Under the pieces are notes generated by a model. It made no database searches. It was not told where the DNA came from and was given only the letters and a program-made list of their open reading frames with translations. A program made the position numbers and the translations under genes. Positions 1-10,078 of a stretch of DNA of 64,000 bases are shown here, in pieces (the first letter of the stretch is position 1; every line of letters starts with the position of its first letter). This stretch comes from Pogonophryne albipinna (lineage: Eukaryota > Chordata > Actinopteri > Perciformes > Artedidraconidae): assembly GCA_028583405.1 (NCBI GenBank), contig JAPTMU010000116.1, forward strand, positions 293,501 through 357,500, given 5' to 3'.

Positions 1-38
1 ATTCAACTCTTGACTGCTGAGTGAACTATTTATTTCAG

Positions 39-443
39 GGGGGAGACTTCACTAACCACGATGGAACTGGAGGCAAATCCATCTACGGGGAGAAGTTTGG
101 TGACGAGAACTTCCAGTTGAAGCATCAGGGCATGGGCACACTGTCCATGGCGAACGCTGGGCCGAACACCAACGGGTCCCAGTTCTTCATCTGCACGGAC
201 AAAACTGACTGGTGAGCTCCCCTCTCAGCCATAAGCTGCTGCATTCAGGTTTATTCAAACCGTTTCCCATGACCGTCTCGCATACTAATGAGCTTCACTC
301 CTCTCAGGCTGAACGGGAAGCACGTGGTGTTTGGAAGTGTTGTGGAGGGCGTCGATGTTGTCAAGGCAATGGAGAAGGAAGGCACAAAGAGCGGCACTCC
401 TAAGGTCAAGGTTGCCATTGCCGACTGCGGTCAATTAAATTAG
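39..443 (+). CDS. ppia: Cyclophilin A-type peptidyl-prolyl isomerase, 3' part (last two exons)
   Basis: Exons 39-211 and 308-443 are bounded by a TTTCAG acceptor, a GTGAGC donor and a CTCTCAG acceptor, and end in TAG. They encode the C-terminal half of a cyclophilin: the conserved GGDFT start, the [17 protein letters not shown] active-site strand, then [10 protein letters not shown] across the exon junction. This half carries the Gln, Phe, Trp, Leu and His that line the proline and cyclosporin pocket. Family role: cytosolic cis-trans isomerisation of prolyl bonds. The first three exons lie before the window. The 173-nt exon has the same length and phase as exon 4 of the ppia-like genes at 12358 and 31395, but the tail differs (ends C-G-Q-L-N), so this is an older paralogue, not a third copy of the 19-kb unit. 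ppia orthology is inferred. Confidence 0.93.
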
Positions 444-1040
444 TGCGTCAAGGCTCCTTATGTTTCCTTTATCATCCACATCCCAGTTAATATTTGAGGT
501 GGTGAATATCAGAGAAAAATGCTGAATTAATTCCCTTTCTCCACTAAAAATGTTTCTTATCTGTTCTTTAAGGACCACATTTGTTAAAGTCTGGATAAAA
601 TGATTCTAATGGTGAAAAATAAAAAGATATGTAAGGCTAACTTTGTTTGTCTTGTCATTAGTGTGAATGCTGTTCAACAGCAGCTGGGGTCACAAAGAAA
701 AGTACAGGGGGTTAAACAAATACAAATATTCTTCTTTATTTAATTTCTGACAGTTTAGAAGTTTACCACAGTGCTTTCTGCCCCTTTTTCACAAACTGTA
801 CTGTAGAACATCTTTAACATACTCAATAACAAAAATACTATTCAATATTTAAACTTTATTTAAGTTTCCCGGGGGCATTTGTGAAATTCTTCATACAAGT
901 AGCAATATGTTGCGGTAATGAGAACTTGGGAGCATGTTTATATTTACATAACAAAGGACAATTCCATCCTAAAAATGTGTATTCAAGTAAAGTAAGGATA
1001 GAAACTATGTGAAATGTTCATGATATGTTTTTATATTAAG
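444..1040. other. 3' UTR and converging intergenic stretch
   Basis: AT-rich, no coding signal. The left part is the ppia 3' UTR. The right part lies downstream of the minus-strand mus81 stop and has TTTATT motifs (AATAAA on the minus strand) near 736 and 855 that could end that transcript. Confidence 0.5.
618..623 (+). terminator. Poly(A) signal of the first ppia gene
   Basis: AATAAA lies 175 bases after the TAG stop, in an AT-rich 3' UTR. Cleavage is expected shortly after. Confidence 0.6.
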
Positions 1041-1385
1041 CTATGTCAGTGCTCCCTGAGTGCAGTACAGCTGATGAACTGTTCTGCTCAGAGCTGGACC
1101 GAGGTTCCTGAAAAACAGAGAAAATGTGAATTGCCATTTCTTACAGTACTGCCATTACATTCATTAGCTCATCTGAATGAAGTATTTAGCATGTTTTGCT
1201 TTCAGTTTCATCAATTTGTATCTGAACCGTAAGTAAAGCCACAGTGGTTTCGACTTGTTATCAACAAATACTACATGGATCATTAGAGCATGCTGGGAAA
1301 AATGTGAATCCAGTTAGACTACAAACCTTTTGAGCTTCCCATATCTGATGGAGGAGAGGAGCTTCACCTGCACATCGTTCATAGG
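1041..1385 (-). pseudogene. mus81: mus81 relic: last two exons of the structure-specific endonuclease
   Basis: Two minus-strand exons, 1385-1327 (after CTCACAG, before GTTTGT) and 1107-1041 (after TTTTTCAG, ending TAG), join in frame. They read V-Q-V-K-L-L-S-S-I-R-Y-G-K-L-K-R and then N-L-G-P-A-L-S-R-T-V-H-Q-L-Y-C-T-Q. This is the C-terminal helix-hairpin-helix tail of MUS81, the catalytic subunit that cuts branched DNA with EME1. These exons are undamaged. The ERCC4-type nuclease core, the preceding helix-hairpin-helix exon and exon 1 are not found in the 6 kb upstream on this strand, and the only other mus81 exon seen (6905-7034) has an in-frame stop. I therefore read the locus as a gutted pseudogene. 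The family call rests on remembered conservation of the tail. Confidence 0.72.
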
Positions 1386-2135
1386 CTGTGAGAATGAGAT
1401 TAAGAGGGGAAGAAAGATTTGAAATAAATATCAACAATCTCTTACAGTAGTCTTGTACTCGGGAATATAAATAAGTTTGTAAAAAAAAGTATGTATACCT
1501 TTACTTTTCAACCTTGTGTTTAATTACCAAAAACATTTTCTTAAACAAAACTCACGAAAAACTCACCTTTCTGACAGAATTCGGTCAGAAATGTCAATGA
1601 AGTTTTTGTATCTTCTATATTATGTTAACATATTTCTTATTCCTTCAACTTACCTTCCCCATTTTGTCTATTGAATTATTTTATTGGGTTTTTGAGAAAT
1701 AAAGCCTTTGAATCCTTTGAAATGTCATCTTTTTGCAACTATATCTGCTAGTGCTAACTGCCTCATTCTTTATATATACTCCCTCCTCCTTTGTTTTCCC
1801 TTGATCCCCTGCTGCATTCTTCTACAAGGAAATTAAAAGTATGTAACTTGAGAAGTCACAAATTAGAGGTTAGCAATGACAAATAGGTTGAACCAGGAAC
1901 ACACTTACTTCATAGGAACACATCTCCAAACATGTATCTGCTTTGAGATGTTGTTGGGATTTTCCCCCCATGAAATAGTGTCTTTACACAGTGAGATGAA
2001 CACACACTCCATCTACCTTTCTGGATGGATCCAGGCTGTTGTTGTCCTGTCGACCAGGAGGGGGCGCTCCTTCAAGAGGTCTGGACCTACAGTAAAAGTA
2101 AAGGGAGCAAACGAAGACAAATTAGAAAGTAAAAT
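1386..2135. other. Non-coding stretch between mus81 relic and THAP-bearing element
   Basis: AT-rich with no convincing exon. It should hold several mus81 exons if that gene were intact, and none was recognised. The one GC-rich patch (about 2030-2095) has splice-like edges but its translation matches nothing I know. Confidence 0.4.
2051..2070 (+). promoter_or_regulatory. Possible CTCF-like site
   Basis: The bases CGACCAGGAGGGGGCGCTCC resemble the GGGGGCGC core of CTCF sites, with a mismatch in the upstream half. It is a single match read by eye. Confidence 0.2.
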
Positions 2136-2222
2136 GATAAACTCAGAGCCCTAGAGATACTAAGAGTTACGACACTCCCATAGACCTCCGTTGTAAAAAA
2201 TGGCGGCGCCTACTTCCGGGGT

Positions 2223-4923
2223 ATGGACATCGAAATAGTTCAAAATATTGTCATTTGGGCGTTGGACCTCATTCACTTACATTACGGCGCGTCGATTAGT
2301 CCCAGAGGTAAGTTGCTGAAATATCGAACTCTTTTGAATTGTCAACTGTCTATATTGTATCAGAGGCCCTTTATGATGCTTATACTGGTCTTCATTTGTA
2401 TATGCACAGCGTAATTATCTATATTTTATCTTGGTTGTTACAACCAATTTTGCTAGCATTGCCTGCTAGTTAGCTAGCGCGACTTCGTCAGCTTTGAAGG
2501 TAAGATTTCAGTAATGAATCGCTAGCAGCTTATATATCAATGATTCTGGGTAACTAACAAGCAGGATTTAGATTGATTATGTGTTTTTATTGTTATTTTG
2601 GTTTTTATCTGCTGAACCTGACCGTGTCAGCCATCCTTAGTCGGCTTTTTCTGTATGATATGACTTAACTGCTCGCACTAGTAGAAATGAGGTGGCGTTT
2701 GTGATAAATATTTCATTTAATATTTAATTGAATTTTGGGATATACTAACATTTCATTATGTGACATGTTGACTGTACTTAGTTTTTTTTTGGTACTGTTC
2801 CGTGTTAACTCATCTGTACTGTACAACTAGCGCTACTTTTTAATGCTTGATGGCATGCTAGGATAGATTCCTTTGTATTGTAATACACACTAGTTTAATG
2901 ATTGTTCATCAAAGGTATTATTCAGTATTAAAAAAATAATAGCCCACTGAACAGGCTACTCTACAGCAGTGAATGAAGGATGAGCCTAAAACATGGTCAT
3001 GCATCCAACATGTTTATTTTTAACAAAATAAACACTTAAAAATAATTAGCACTTTTTTTTATTCAGCCTTATATGTCAGCCATGGTTGTTGCTTCTGCTG
3101 CTGCTGCTGGAGGAGGGTGCTGCTGCTGGAGGGTGCTACTGCTGAAGGAGGCTGGTGCTGGACCGGGAATGGAGATGCCAAGTACATCGATGGCAACGAG
3201 TAAGGTGTTTGGCAGTGGCCTAGATGTTATGACCTTCGGTGCAGAGGTCTGTTGGGTCTTCTTTGCCTTCTTACTCTGACTCTTGCTGCCAAGATACCCT
3301 TTATGTTTATCCTTCCTCTCAGCCCTGATGCACTTTGATGCAATCCTTAACCTCAGCCTGATGTATGTTGAGAGGATTTTTTTCTTCAGGTCATGGCATG
3401 AGGGAAGGTTGCTGTCCAGCAACATGGCTTCTTGTTCCAGCTGTGACACTGCATTTGAGGACTCCATGAGGGAATCGCTCGTCCTCACACGGAACAGCTG
3501 CTCCACGTTCTGAACAAGGGTGAAAACCTCATCAGATGGACGGTAATCTGGCTCTAATTTGGTTTGTGTTGAAGATTTTTTTTTTTTTATGCCGAATTAA
3601 TCCTTTTCCGGTTTACCAGAGCCCTCTCTGCTCTCTTTCTTAGTAATCTCTCGCTTCTCAGTTGCCTCATTAGATCCTCCACGTGAGCCCGGTCACAACT
3701 GGCCCTTGGCAGTCTGGTCTCTGGAGCACCTGACCCTGGCAAACTGGTCTCTTCATAGCTGACCCCTGACTGACTGGCTCCTGGCACACTGATCTCTGGT
3801 AAGGTGGCCTCTTGATTGTCGGCCCCTGACATACTGGCCCCTGGCAGTCTGCTGACATCTGTCTCACTCTCTCTGCCTGTTATGTCCCTTTCATTCCCTT
3901 GGAACTCCTCCTCAATATCTCCCTGAATCTCTGTAACAATAACAAGGCAATCTTGCTGTTATATGTGTATGCTGCCTTTACATGTGCACCTATTGTCATT
4001 TAAGGGTACACTACACTCCTATAGTGACATGCATCTAAGTTCATCTATTGGCAATGTTAAAGTATGAAGAAATCTGTAGATTATCTACATATGGTATATG
4101 AGTCTTCAGAGAATCCCTGAACCCTGGTAGTTTTGTAGCTGTATAATCTGAAGGTTGCAGTAGGAGTGTAGTCTATCCTTGAATTATATAACATGGGAAA
4201 CATTGTTAGCTTCATATATCATACCAATGTTTGATGTGCCATAATAGGTGTGGTCATCATTCCTGACATTAACAGCTGGAGGCAAACTCCTTGACGTGGA
4301 TTTCCTGTTGGAACAGCATCTGGCCTCAACCTCAAATTTCCTCCTGATTTGTTGCCAATATATTGGTCGTCTTCAAAGTGTACCTGTAGGTAGGTAGGTT
4401 TGATCAGTTTCCACTGCACACTTCAAATGTCATTGAAGAGTCATAATTCTCTACACTTGGAAATATGATGCCCTTTAAAATGTTAACAAGTCACCTCTGT
4501 GAACATTACTTACATGACGTGTTTTCTGCTGTTGTTGTCCTCTGTCAGACACAGGTTTTGTCTGTTGACCATTGCCATCCATCTCTTCCTTGGCTCTACG
4601 TCCTTAGGGAAGCCATACATCCGGAACCCCTTCTCGGATCGATTAGAGCATCCAAATGCTGCACATCCAACCATGGTATGACAACTGATCTATTAAAATG
4701 CAATATAAACGAAAGTGCCATAATATTTGTTGTCGTTGTGCAAACATTTTAACATGAATATTGCTATGTCCTCTGTTCAGTCTGCTCCCAACTGTATTCT
4801 CTCCCCTTATTCACCACTGTTCCTATTCTTGCTCTGCTTTTTAGGGCCCAGGAAACGGATGAAGAGGATGTCTCTTCAGTCAGGCTCCTGGATGCCTTAG
4901 AGTTCTGTATTGCTTTTTTGTAA
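2223..4923 (+). other. Two exon-like plus-strand segments of a possible element-encoded gene
   Basis: An ATG at 2223, 80 bp inside the left terminus, opens 28 codons (M-D-I-E-I-V-Q-N-I-V-I-W) ending exactly at a GTAAGT donor (exon 2223-2307). Far downstream, a TTTTTAG acceptor at 4844 opens an acidic stretch (Q-E-T-D-E-E-D-V-S-S-V-R-L-L-D) ending in TAA at 4923. These would fit the first and last exons of a gene whose middle has been lost, but nothing between them supports it and neither peptide matches a family I know. Confidence 0.2.
3072..4674 (-). pseudogene. Decayed THAP zinc-finger gene inside the hAT-like element
   Basis: The exon from ATG 4674 to about 4514 encodes M-V-G-C-A-A-F-G-C-S-N-R, then G-F-P-K-D and R-K-R-W-M-A-M-V-N-R: the first Cys pair, the FPKD and the W of a THAP DNA-binding domain. 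The exon 4383-4225 encodes H-F-E-D-D-Q-Y-I and L-R-P-D-A-V-P-T, the second half. Exon 3930-3587 encodes a Pro/Gly/Ser repeat region and a basic helix; the last segment, about 3540-3072, encodes a Leu/Arg-rich helix, a Lys-rich stretch and a Pro/Ala tail. The Cys expected just before H-F is absent, no canonical splice keeps the THAP halves in frame, and a TAA before an A-run separates the last two segments. So it is broken, or its splicing is not what I infer. AATAAA follows the stop (3063-3058). The C-terminal region is unlike a P-element transposase. Confidence 0.6.
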
Positions 4924-5387
4924 ATAGTTGCTTACCCTAACCCTTTTTTGTAAATAATATTTCTTTTTTATAAATAGTTGATTGTTTGTAAATATTTGTA
5001 AAATGCCCCCCCCCCCCACAATTGTTGTTCACACAATTATGCTTCTGTTTTTCACTTTTTGGTGTCCATTGTTCAGCCACTGTTTGGTAAGCAACAATTT
5101 GTTTTGGGCCAAAATGTGTTATTCACACTCCTGACTCCAGTTTGATGTGCTGCACTCTCCTCTGAGTGGTCCTGATTTCAGGCAGAGGTCATGGCTTGGA
5201 AGGTTTTATATCATGTAGTGCCTCAACAGAACCTAATATGAATTGCTTTTTTCAGTTTCTCTTTTTTTATTGTCTCGTCGCTGGATCACCTCCCCCTGGC
5301 AAAGTGGCCTCGTCATTGACAAACCTGTTTTTGTTGCTCTGTTGAACCATGGTTCAACAGGAGCTTCTGTAAATAGTTTTGTAAATA
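4919..5387 (+). repeat. Cluster of five TGTAAATA motifs
   Basis: Exact TGTAAATA occurs at 4919, 4949, 4986, 5368 and 5380, with a TATAAATA variant near 4970. In RNA the UGUAAAUA form is the Pumilio-binding consensus. It lies just after the plus-strand exon-like segment ending at 4923, but AT-rich repetition alone could produce it. Confidence 0.35.
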
Positions 5388-5600
5388 GTTTGAATATTTA
5401 TCATAGTAATCATTTTCAGTCTCCCACTCTGTCTCAATTTAATTTATCGTTTCTTTGCCCCACCATATGTTTTGTTGTCCAAGGGCACTAATTTGGTCTG
5501 TGTTGAAGATTGTTTTACACTTTAGATTAATCAAATTGTGTTTTTTGGCTAAATTCATCTTTTTCTGTTTAACCCTAACCCTCTTTGTTCTCCTTCTCAT
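5265..5600 (-). repeat. Diverged partial second copy of the THAP gene third-exon region
   Basis: Two blocks resemble the minus-strand exon at 3587-3930 in the same order: 5270-5315 (CACCTCCCCCTGGCAAAGTG) resembles 3715-3765, and 5483-5600 (the CTAATTTGG...TGTGTTGAAGATT block) resembles 3553-3650. Reading frames are not kept. This suggests an old internal duplication within the element. Confidence 0.4.
5339..5360. repeat. 22-bp perfect palindrome
   Basis: The 22 bases, with arms CTGTTGAACCA around a central CCATGG, equal their own reverse complement. No function is assigned. Confidence 0.75.
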
Positions 5601-6406
5601 TCATTTTACTTTGTTTTGTTCTAACACACATCACTTTTTCCATACACTGTTCTTAATACTTGTTCACACATTTGTTCGTCCCTTTTACTTTGTTCTTCCT
5701 GTTGTTCTTGTTCAAACACATATCAATTGTTCATCCACTGTTGTGGTAAAATTATATTCATAGTCTTAACATGAACACAAGCGTTTCCCTCCAAAAATGT
5801 AAAACGTATCTAAGTAATAGCCTATTAATTATATTATTATTATTACTAATAGGCTACCAAGCTTTCCGTTGTCACCCTGCCTCTCCAAATGCAAAACTGT
5901 CAATAAAAAGTATGCAATAATGCTATTACAGCTGAAAAAGTACTTGGGTGTGTGTGTTTTTTTAATATATATTTACCATTCAATAACGCAATCGCTGCTG
6001 TCTGTCTGTCCCATAGAAGAACCTTATATATACAGTCTATGAGAAGAACATGACAGCGCAGCGCAACTATACTACGGACGTGACTGCCCTGGCAGTGACA
6101 GCAACATAGCCTGCTTGTGCTACCACACTTTCCCCTCAAAATATCGTTAAATAACGAAACTTGGAAATAGTGCCAATCCATACAAAGTGTAACCACATCA
6201 TGGAAATATGAAAGCAATCTTTAAAAAATAACAGCGTTGGTTTAATCTATGACTATTTTGAGCATGTTCGTGCTGTTTTTGCCATAGAGAAGCATTGCCA
6301 CGGAAGTGCGTTTGGAACTGTCCCGGCATACATAAACCACGTGACCGGCTGGCGGCGACATCAAAGAGTGTCGTAACTCTTATCTCTCTATGGCTCTGGA
6401 TAAACT

Positions 6407-6904
6407 TCAAGACATTTTAAGACTACTTTGTTTTTAAGATCCAAGAAAAAATCTCATGCTATAATTTAAAGAGTTTTAGACATCATTTTTCTTTTTAAAG
6501 ACACAAACGCTTTTGTGATACATTATATTGAAGCTTTAAGTAAGTATTTGTTTCCTAGCCTTTCCTTTCTGTATTACTCCTAGTGCAGAGGAGCTATAAT
6601 TACATGTTTATGTCAAATAAATCTACTGTACCCATCTATTCTCTTATATTTTTTTTATATGTTCTTGTATTTTTCTCCATCAAGCTTTTCTTGATGCTCA
6701 TGTTGTATTTCATGTAGTTTTTATATGCATGGTTATAATTTGTATTTGTATTCCATTCATTGTAAAATTGTCCCCAGTTTCACTAGTTTCCCCCTCTTAT
6801 AGTTTCATCCCTTTCTCAATGCAATGATTTTCTTTAATCATCTTGTCCTATATCTATAAGTGAATTAATACAATCGTGAACCCATCCGTTCCTCTGTTTC
6901 TCAC
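6407..6904. other. AT-rich stretch without recognised gene
   Basis: Lies between the hAT-like element and the mus81 exon relic. No exon, RNA gene or element was recognised. In an intact mus81 this would hold the exons downstream of exon 2. Confidence 0.5.
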
Positions 6905-7034
6905 CGTTCTCTCTGAGGTATCGCTGCAGTTTCTAATCCAGTATTTTACAGATGCTGTCTCGGAAGCTCTGCAGGATTTTAGCCTCTTTGGCGTTTTGAA
7001 TCGGCAATGGATACTTATTCAAAGCGCTGATGGC
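6905..7034 (-). pseudogene. mus81: mus81 relic: early exon with in-frame stop
   Basis: Read on the minus strand, an acceptor (TTGTTCGCAG) opens at 7034 and a donor (GTGAGA) follows 6905. The translation [20 protein letters not shown], then [10 protein letters not shown], stop, K-L-Q-R-Y-L matches the conserved early MUS81 segment (YPLP, GKEAKILQ, then L-D-E/K-L-Q-R). A TAG replaces a codon that is normally charged, probably a Glu. Exon 1 was not found in the 500 bp upstream on this strand. With the exons at 1041-1385 this defines a mus81 pseudogene with its middle missing. Confidence 0.75.
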
Positions 7035-7544
7035 CTGCGAACAAGACAGAAGCAAACATGAATTAAAAAGAAACAAACATCAGTGACTTTAAAGCAGTAA
7101 CTCTACATTTGTTGTGTACAGTTATCTTGTCCCATGGGGTTTTTATGGGCTGCACAAACAGCCGACTGAAAGACAAAATTTCGGAGCATAAGTATGCAAG
7201 TAGAACATATAATGTGTGTTATCCTATGACTTTAACAATCGAGACTGCTTTATATTTAAAAGTCTCGAAAGAAAACGTATTAAACAGCATATGCAAAGCA
7301 AAGATCATTATATGAAGAAATTGACTTTAGTCTCTTTAGTATATATATATATATTTTAAATGTATGACTATTTCATGTTTTCAAGGTTGTTAACTATTTG
7401 CCATATCAGTGCAGGACTTATTTTATATATGAAGATCTGTTTCTTCTTTCCACTAATTATATGTCTATATATATAGATATGCACATAACATTTGAATGCA
7501 TCAGAAATTACAAGTAAAAAATAATATTAATAGTAATTAGTGCG
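7035..7544. other. AT-rich stretch without recognised gene
   Basis: Nothing recognised beyond short TA runs near 7341 and 7470. The mus81 first exon, expected here on the minus strand, is absent. Confidence 0.5.
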
Positions 7545-9735
7545 AATGCTGTGCAACGTCTTCAACTTCTTCTTCTAGATGCTTCAGTAATGAACAATTA
7601 CAGGCCCATATCAAACCTGCCATTTCTAGGTAAAATCATTAAAAAAGTTGTTTTTCAACAGTTGAGTAATTTCTTGCATTTAAATAACTGTTTGGATGTG
7701 TTCCAGTCAGGCTTTCGTCCAAACCACAGCACTGAGACTGCTCTTGTAAAGGTCTTTAATGACATCCACTTAAACACAGACAGTGGCAGAACTTCAGTGT
7801 TAGTATCATTAGATCTCAGTGCTGCGTTTGACACTGTTGACCACAGCATATTACTAGACCGACTGGAAAACTGGGTGGGACTTTCGGAAACAGTTCTTAA
7901 TTGGTTTGAATCCTACTTAACCCTCCTGTTGTCTTCGGGTCAAATCTGACCGATTTACTACTTTCATCAATCATAACTTTTTTGTTTTACATTCGATTGC
8001 ATTAAGGCTTTATGATATCCTTCACAGAAGACATTTGAATATAAAAAATAGCTGACCACCACTTTCATTGAATTTTGGATGATTTAGTCAACTTTGTAAT
8101 ACCCATGGTGTTCCCGGTCAAAAATGACCGCCATAAAGAAAAGGAATTAGTAACCATTCGGATCAGATAAAACACACACATAAACACCCACCCACACACA
8201 TACACATACTCTAGATGTGCCCCCCCCCCCTTATGTGCCCAATAACCCCATGTGAATCACACCTGGCACTCACAAACACACACACACAGAACAATTTGAC
8301 ACATTTCCCGCTCATATGTGCCCATCCCCCCACATGGATCACTCCTGGCACACGCAATACATGTTCAGTGTCTATTATTTGTATATTTACTGCAGTTTTT
8401 CATGTATACCAGTAGTCTGATACAATATTTACAGTTTGAAAGGGTGTTAAATGAAATGTGGTGATGATTAATGGTTTTTGTGTTAATGTAATAGCAGTTA
8501 AAACAGGACTGGTCAAATTTGACCGCGAACACCAAAGTAAGGGGGGGGGGAACAAAGACAATAGGAGGGTTAAAGGACAGAAACAACTTTGTTTCTATAG
8601 GTAAATAAACATCTGAGTTGACAAATATGACATGTGGGGTACCTCAAGGCTCCATCTTGGGGCCTCTTCTCTTTAACATCTACATGCATGAAAAACAACA
8701 AAATAAGTTACCATAGCTTTGCGGATAACACCCAGATTTACATAACCATTTCACCAGGAGACTATGCTCAGAATTCAGACACTGAGTAAGTGCATTGAAC
8801 AAATCAATGACTGGATGTGTCAGAACAAATTAAACAAAGTTAAAACTGAGGTAATTATTTTTGGAGCCAAGGCAGAACGTATAAAAGTTAGCGCTGAGCT
8901 TCAGTCTGCAATGTTCAAAACAACAGATAAAGCCAGAAATCTAGGTGTAGTCATGGACTCTGACCTGAGTTTCAACAGTCACATTAAAACAATTACTAAA
9001 TCAGCCTACTATCACCTAAAGAATATATCTAGGATTAAAAGACTAATGTCACAGCAGGATTTGGAAAAACTTGTCCATGCTTTTATCTTTAGTAGACTCG
9101 ACTACTGCAATGGTGTCTTCACAGGTGACAGGTCTCACTAAAAAATCTATTAGAAAGCTGCAGCTGATTCAGAACGCTGCTGCTCGAGTCCTCACTAACA
9201 CTAAGAAAGTGGATCACATCACTCCTGTTCTGAAGTCTTTACACTGGCTTCATGTGTCAAAGAATAGATTTCAAAATACTGCTGCTGGTTTATAAAGCTT
9301 TGAATGGTTTAGGCCCAAAACACATTTCTGACCTCCTGCTAAATTATGAACCATCCAGATCTCTCAGGTCTTCAGGGACTGGTCAGCTTTCTGTCCCCAG
9401 AGTCAGAACTAAACATGGTAAAGCAGCGTTCAGTTATTATGCTCCAAATATCTGGAACAAACTCCCAGAAACCTGAAGGTCCGCTGCAACTCTTACTACT
9501 TTTATATCCAGGCTGAAGACTTTTCTTTTTGCCGCTGCTTTTAATTGAGCTATCTTAAACTGCACTGTAAACCTTTATTCATGTATTTTTTCTTTTAATG
9601 TTTCTTTTATTATCTTTGCTTTTTAATGACTGTTCTTAAATGCCATGTTCTTAATGTATTTTATTTTTGTAAAGCACTGTGAATTACCCTGTGTTGAAAG
9701 GTGCTATATAAATAAACTTGCCTTGCCTTGCCTTC
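7545..9735 (+). mobile_element. 5'-truncated, inactivated L2-clade LINE
   Basis: The plus-strand translation follows an L2-type reverse transcriptase in order: N-Y-R-P-I-S-N-L-P-F-L at 7590, F-R-P-N-H-S-T-E-T-A, L-D-L-S-A-A-F-D-T-V-D-H, then after an insertion G-V-P-Q-G-S-I-L-G-P-L, F-A-D-N-T-Q, S-R-L-D-Y-C-N and the C-terminal N-A-A-A-R-V-L and R-S-L-R-S-S-G blocks. It ends in GTGCTATATAAATAAACTTG plus CCTTG repeats, the usual L2-like 3' tail. The catalytic F-A-D-D is F-A-D-N here, frames shift several times near 9130-9290, and the start is missing, so it is dead. A MITE interrupts it at 7921-8569. Confidence 0.88.
7921..8569. mobile_element. piggyBac-like MITE (TTAA target) inserted in the L2 LINE
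   Basis: TTAA occurs at 7917-7920 and 8570-8573. Between them lies a 649-bp segment starting CCCTCCTGTTGTCTT and ending with the complement of CCCTCCTATTGTCTTT. Removing it with one TTAA restores the LINE reading frame across S-Y-L-K-D-R, which proves insertion. TTAA duplication and a CCCT terminus are piggyBac hallmarks. It holds GGTCA-N4-TGACC palindromes at 7938, 8116 and 8511, CA-rich tracts, and no transposase. Confidence 0.85.
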
Positions 9736-10078
9736 TTCTTTTTCTTATTTCACCCCATTTTTTGCCGTCGAATAACTTCTTCATTCCAACTTTAAAATGG
9801 TCACAAGACATTCAGCTATTAAACTTATATTCAGATTTTTTATATCTTTTACAGTTTTTGACTTATCACAGTGTAAGTTATGGTACATTTATGGGCCCTT
9901 TTTATAATGGGTGTCTATGGGACGGACTTTTCAGGGCTAGAGTGTGTGACATCATCACTTTGAGTGTAGAGGGTGTTTCAAATCTTCTGAAAAAATATTT
10001 AAAAACACTACAATCCCAAAATATACACTATTCAAATTATTTCAAAATTATCCCCCCCCCCCCCGCACACATACACAC
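9736..10078. other. Non-coding stretch at the left edge of the duplication
   Basis: The duplicated unit begins at 9781. Its first 300 bases, copied at 28877-29173, are AT-rich and end in a C run. They look like an interspersed repeat but no family was recognised. Confidence 0.4.

Larger units (their letters stand above)
2144..6398. mobile_element. 4,255-bp hAT-like DNA transposon carrying a THAP-domain gene, with 8-bp target duplication
   Basis: The direct repeat GATAAACT flanks the element at 2136-2143 and 6399-6406. Inside it the ends are inverted repeats of about 33 bp: the left starts CAGAGCCCTAGAGATAC and the right, read inward, CAGAGCCATAGAGAGATA; both continue TAAGAGTTACGACACTC. An 8-bp duplication with CA(G/A)(A/G)G termini is typical of hAT elements; P elements also make 8-bp duplications and encode THAP transposases. 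Both termini are followed by short CpG-rich segments that look like promoters. Inside are a decayed THAP gene (minus strand), two exon-like plus-strand segments, a partial second copy of THAP exon 3, a 22-bp palindrome and a cluster of TGTAAATA motifs. No hAT or P transposase core was found, so it is probably non-autonomous. It sits within the mus81 relic. Confidence 0.8.

Noticed and set aside
2033..2091. GC-rich minus-strand segment with splice-like edges that could be another mus81 exon
   Set aside because: Its translation does not match any part of MUS81 that I can recall. The same applies to a possible exon at about 1567-1614.
3073..3513. Plus-strand frames at 3073-3279 and 3283-3513
   Set aside because: Shadows of the minus-strand THAP gene last exon.
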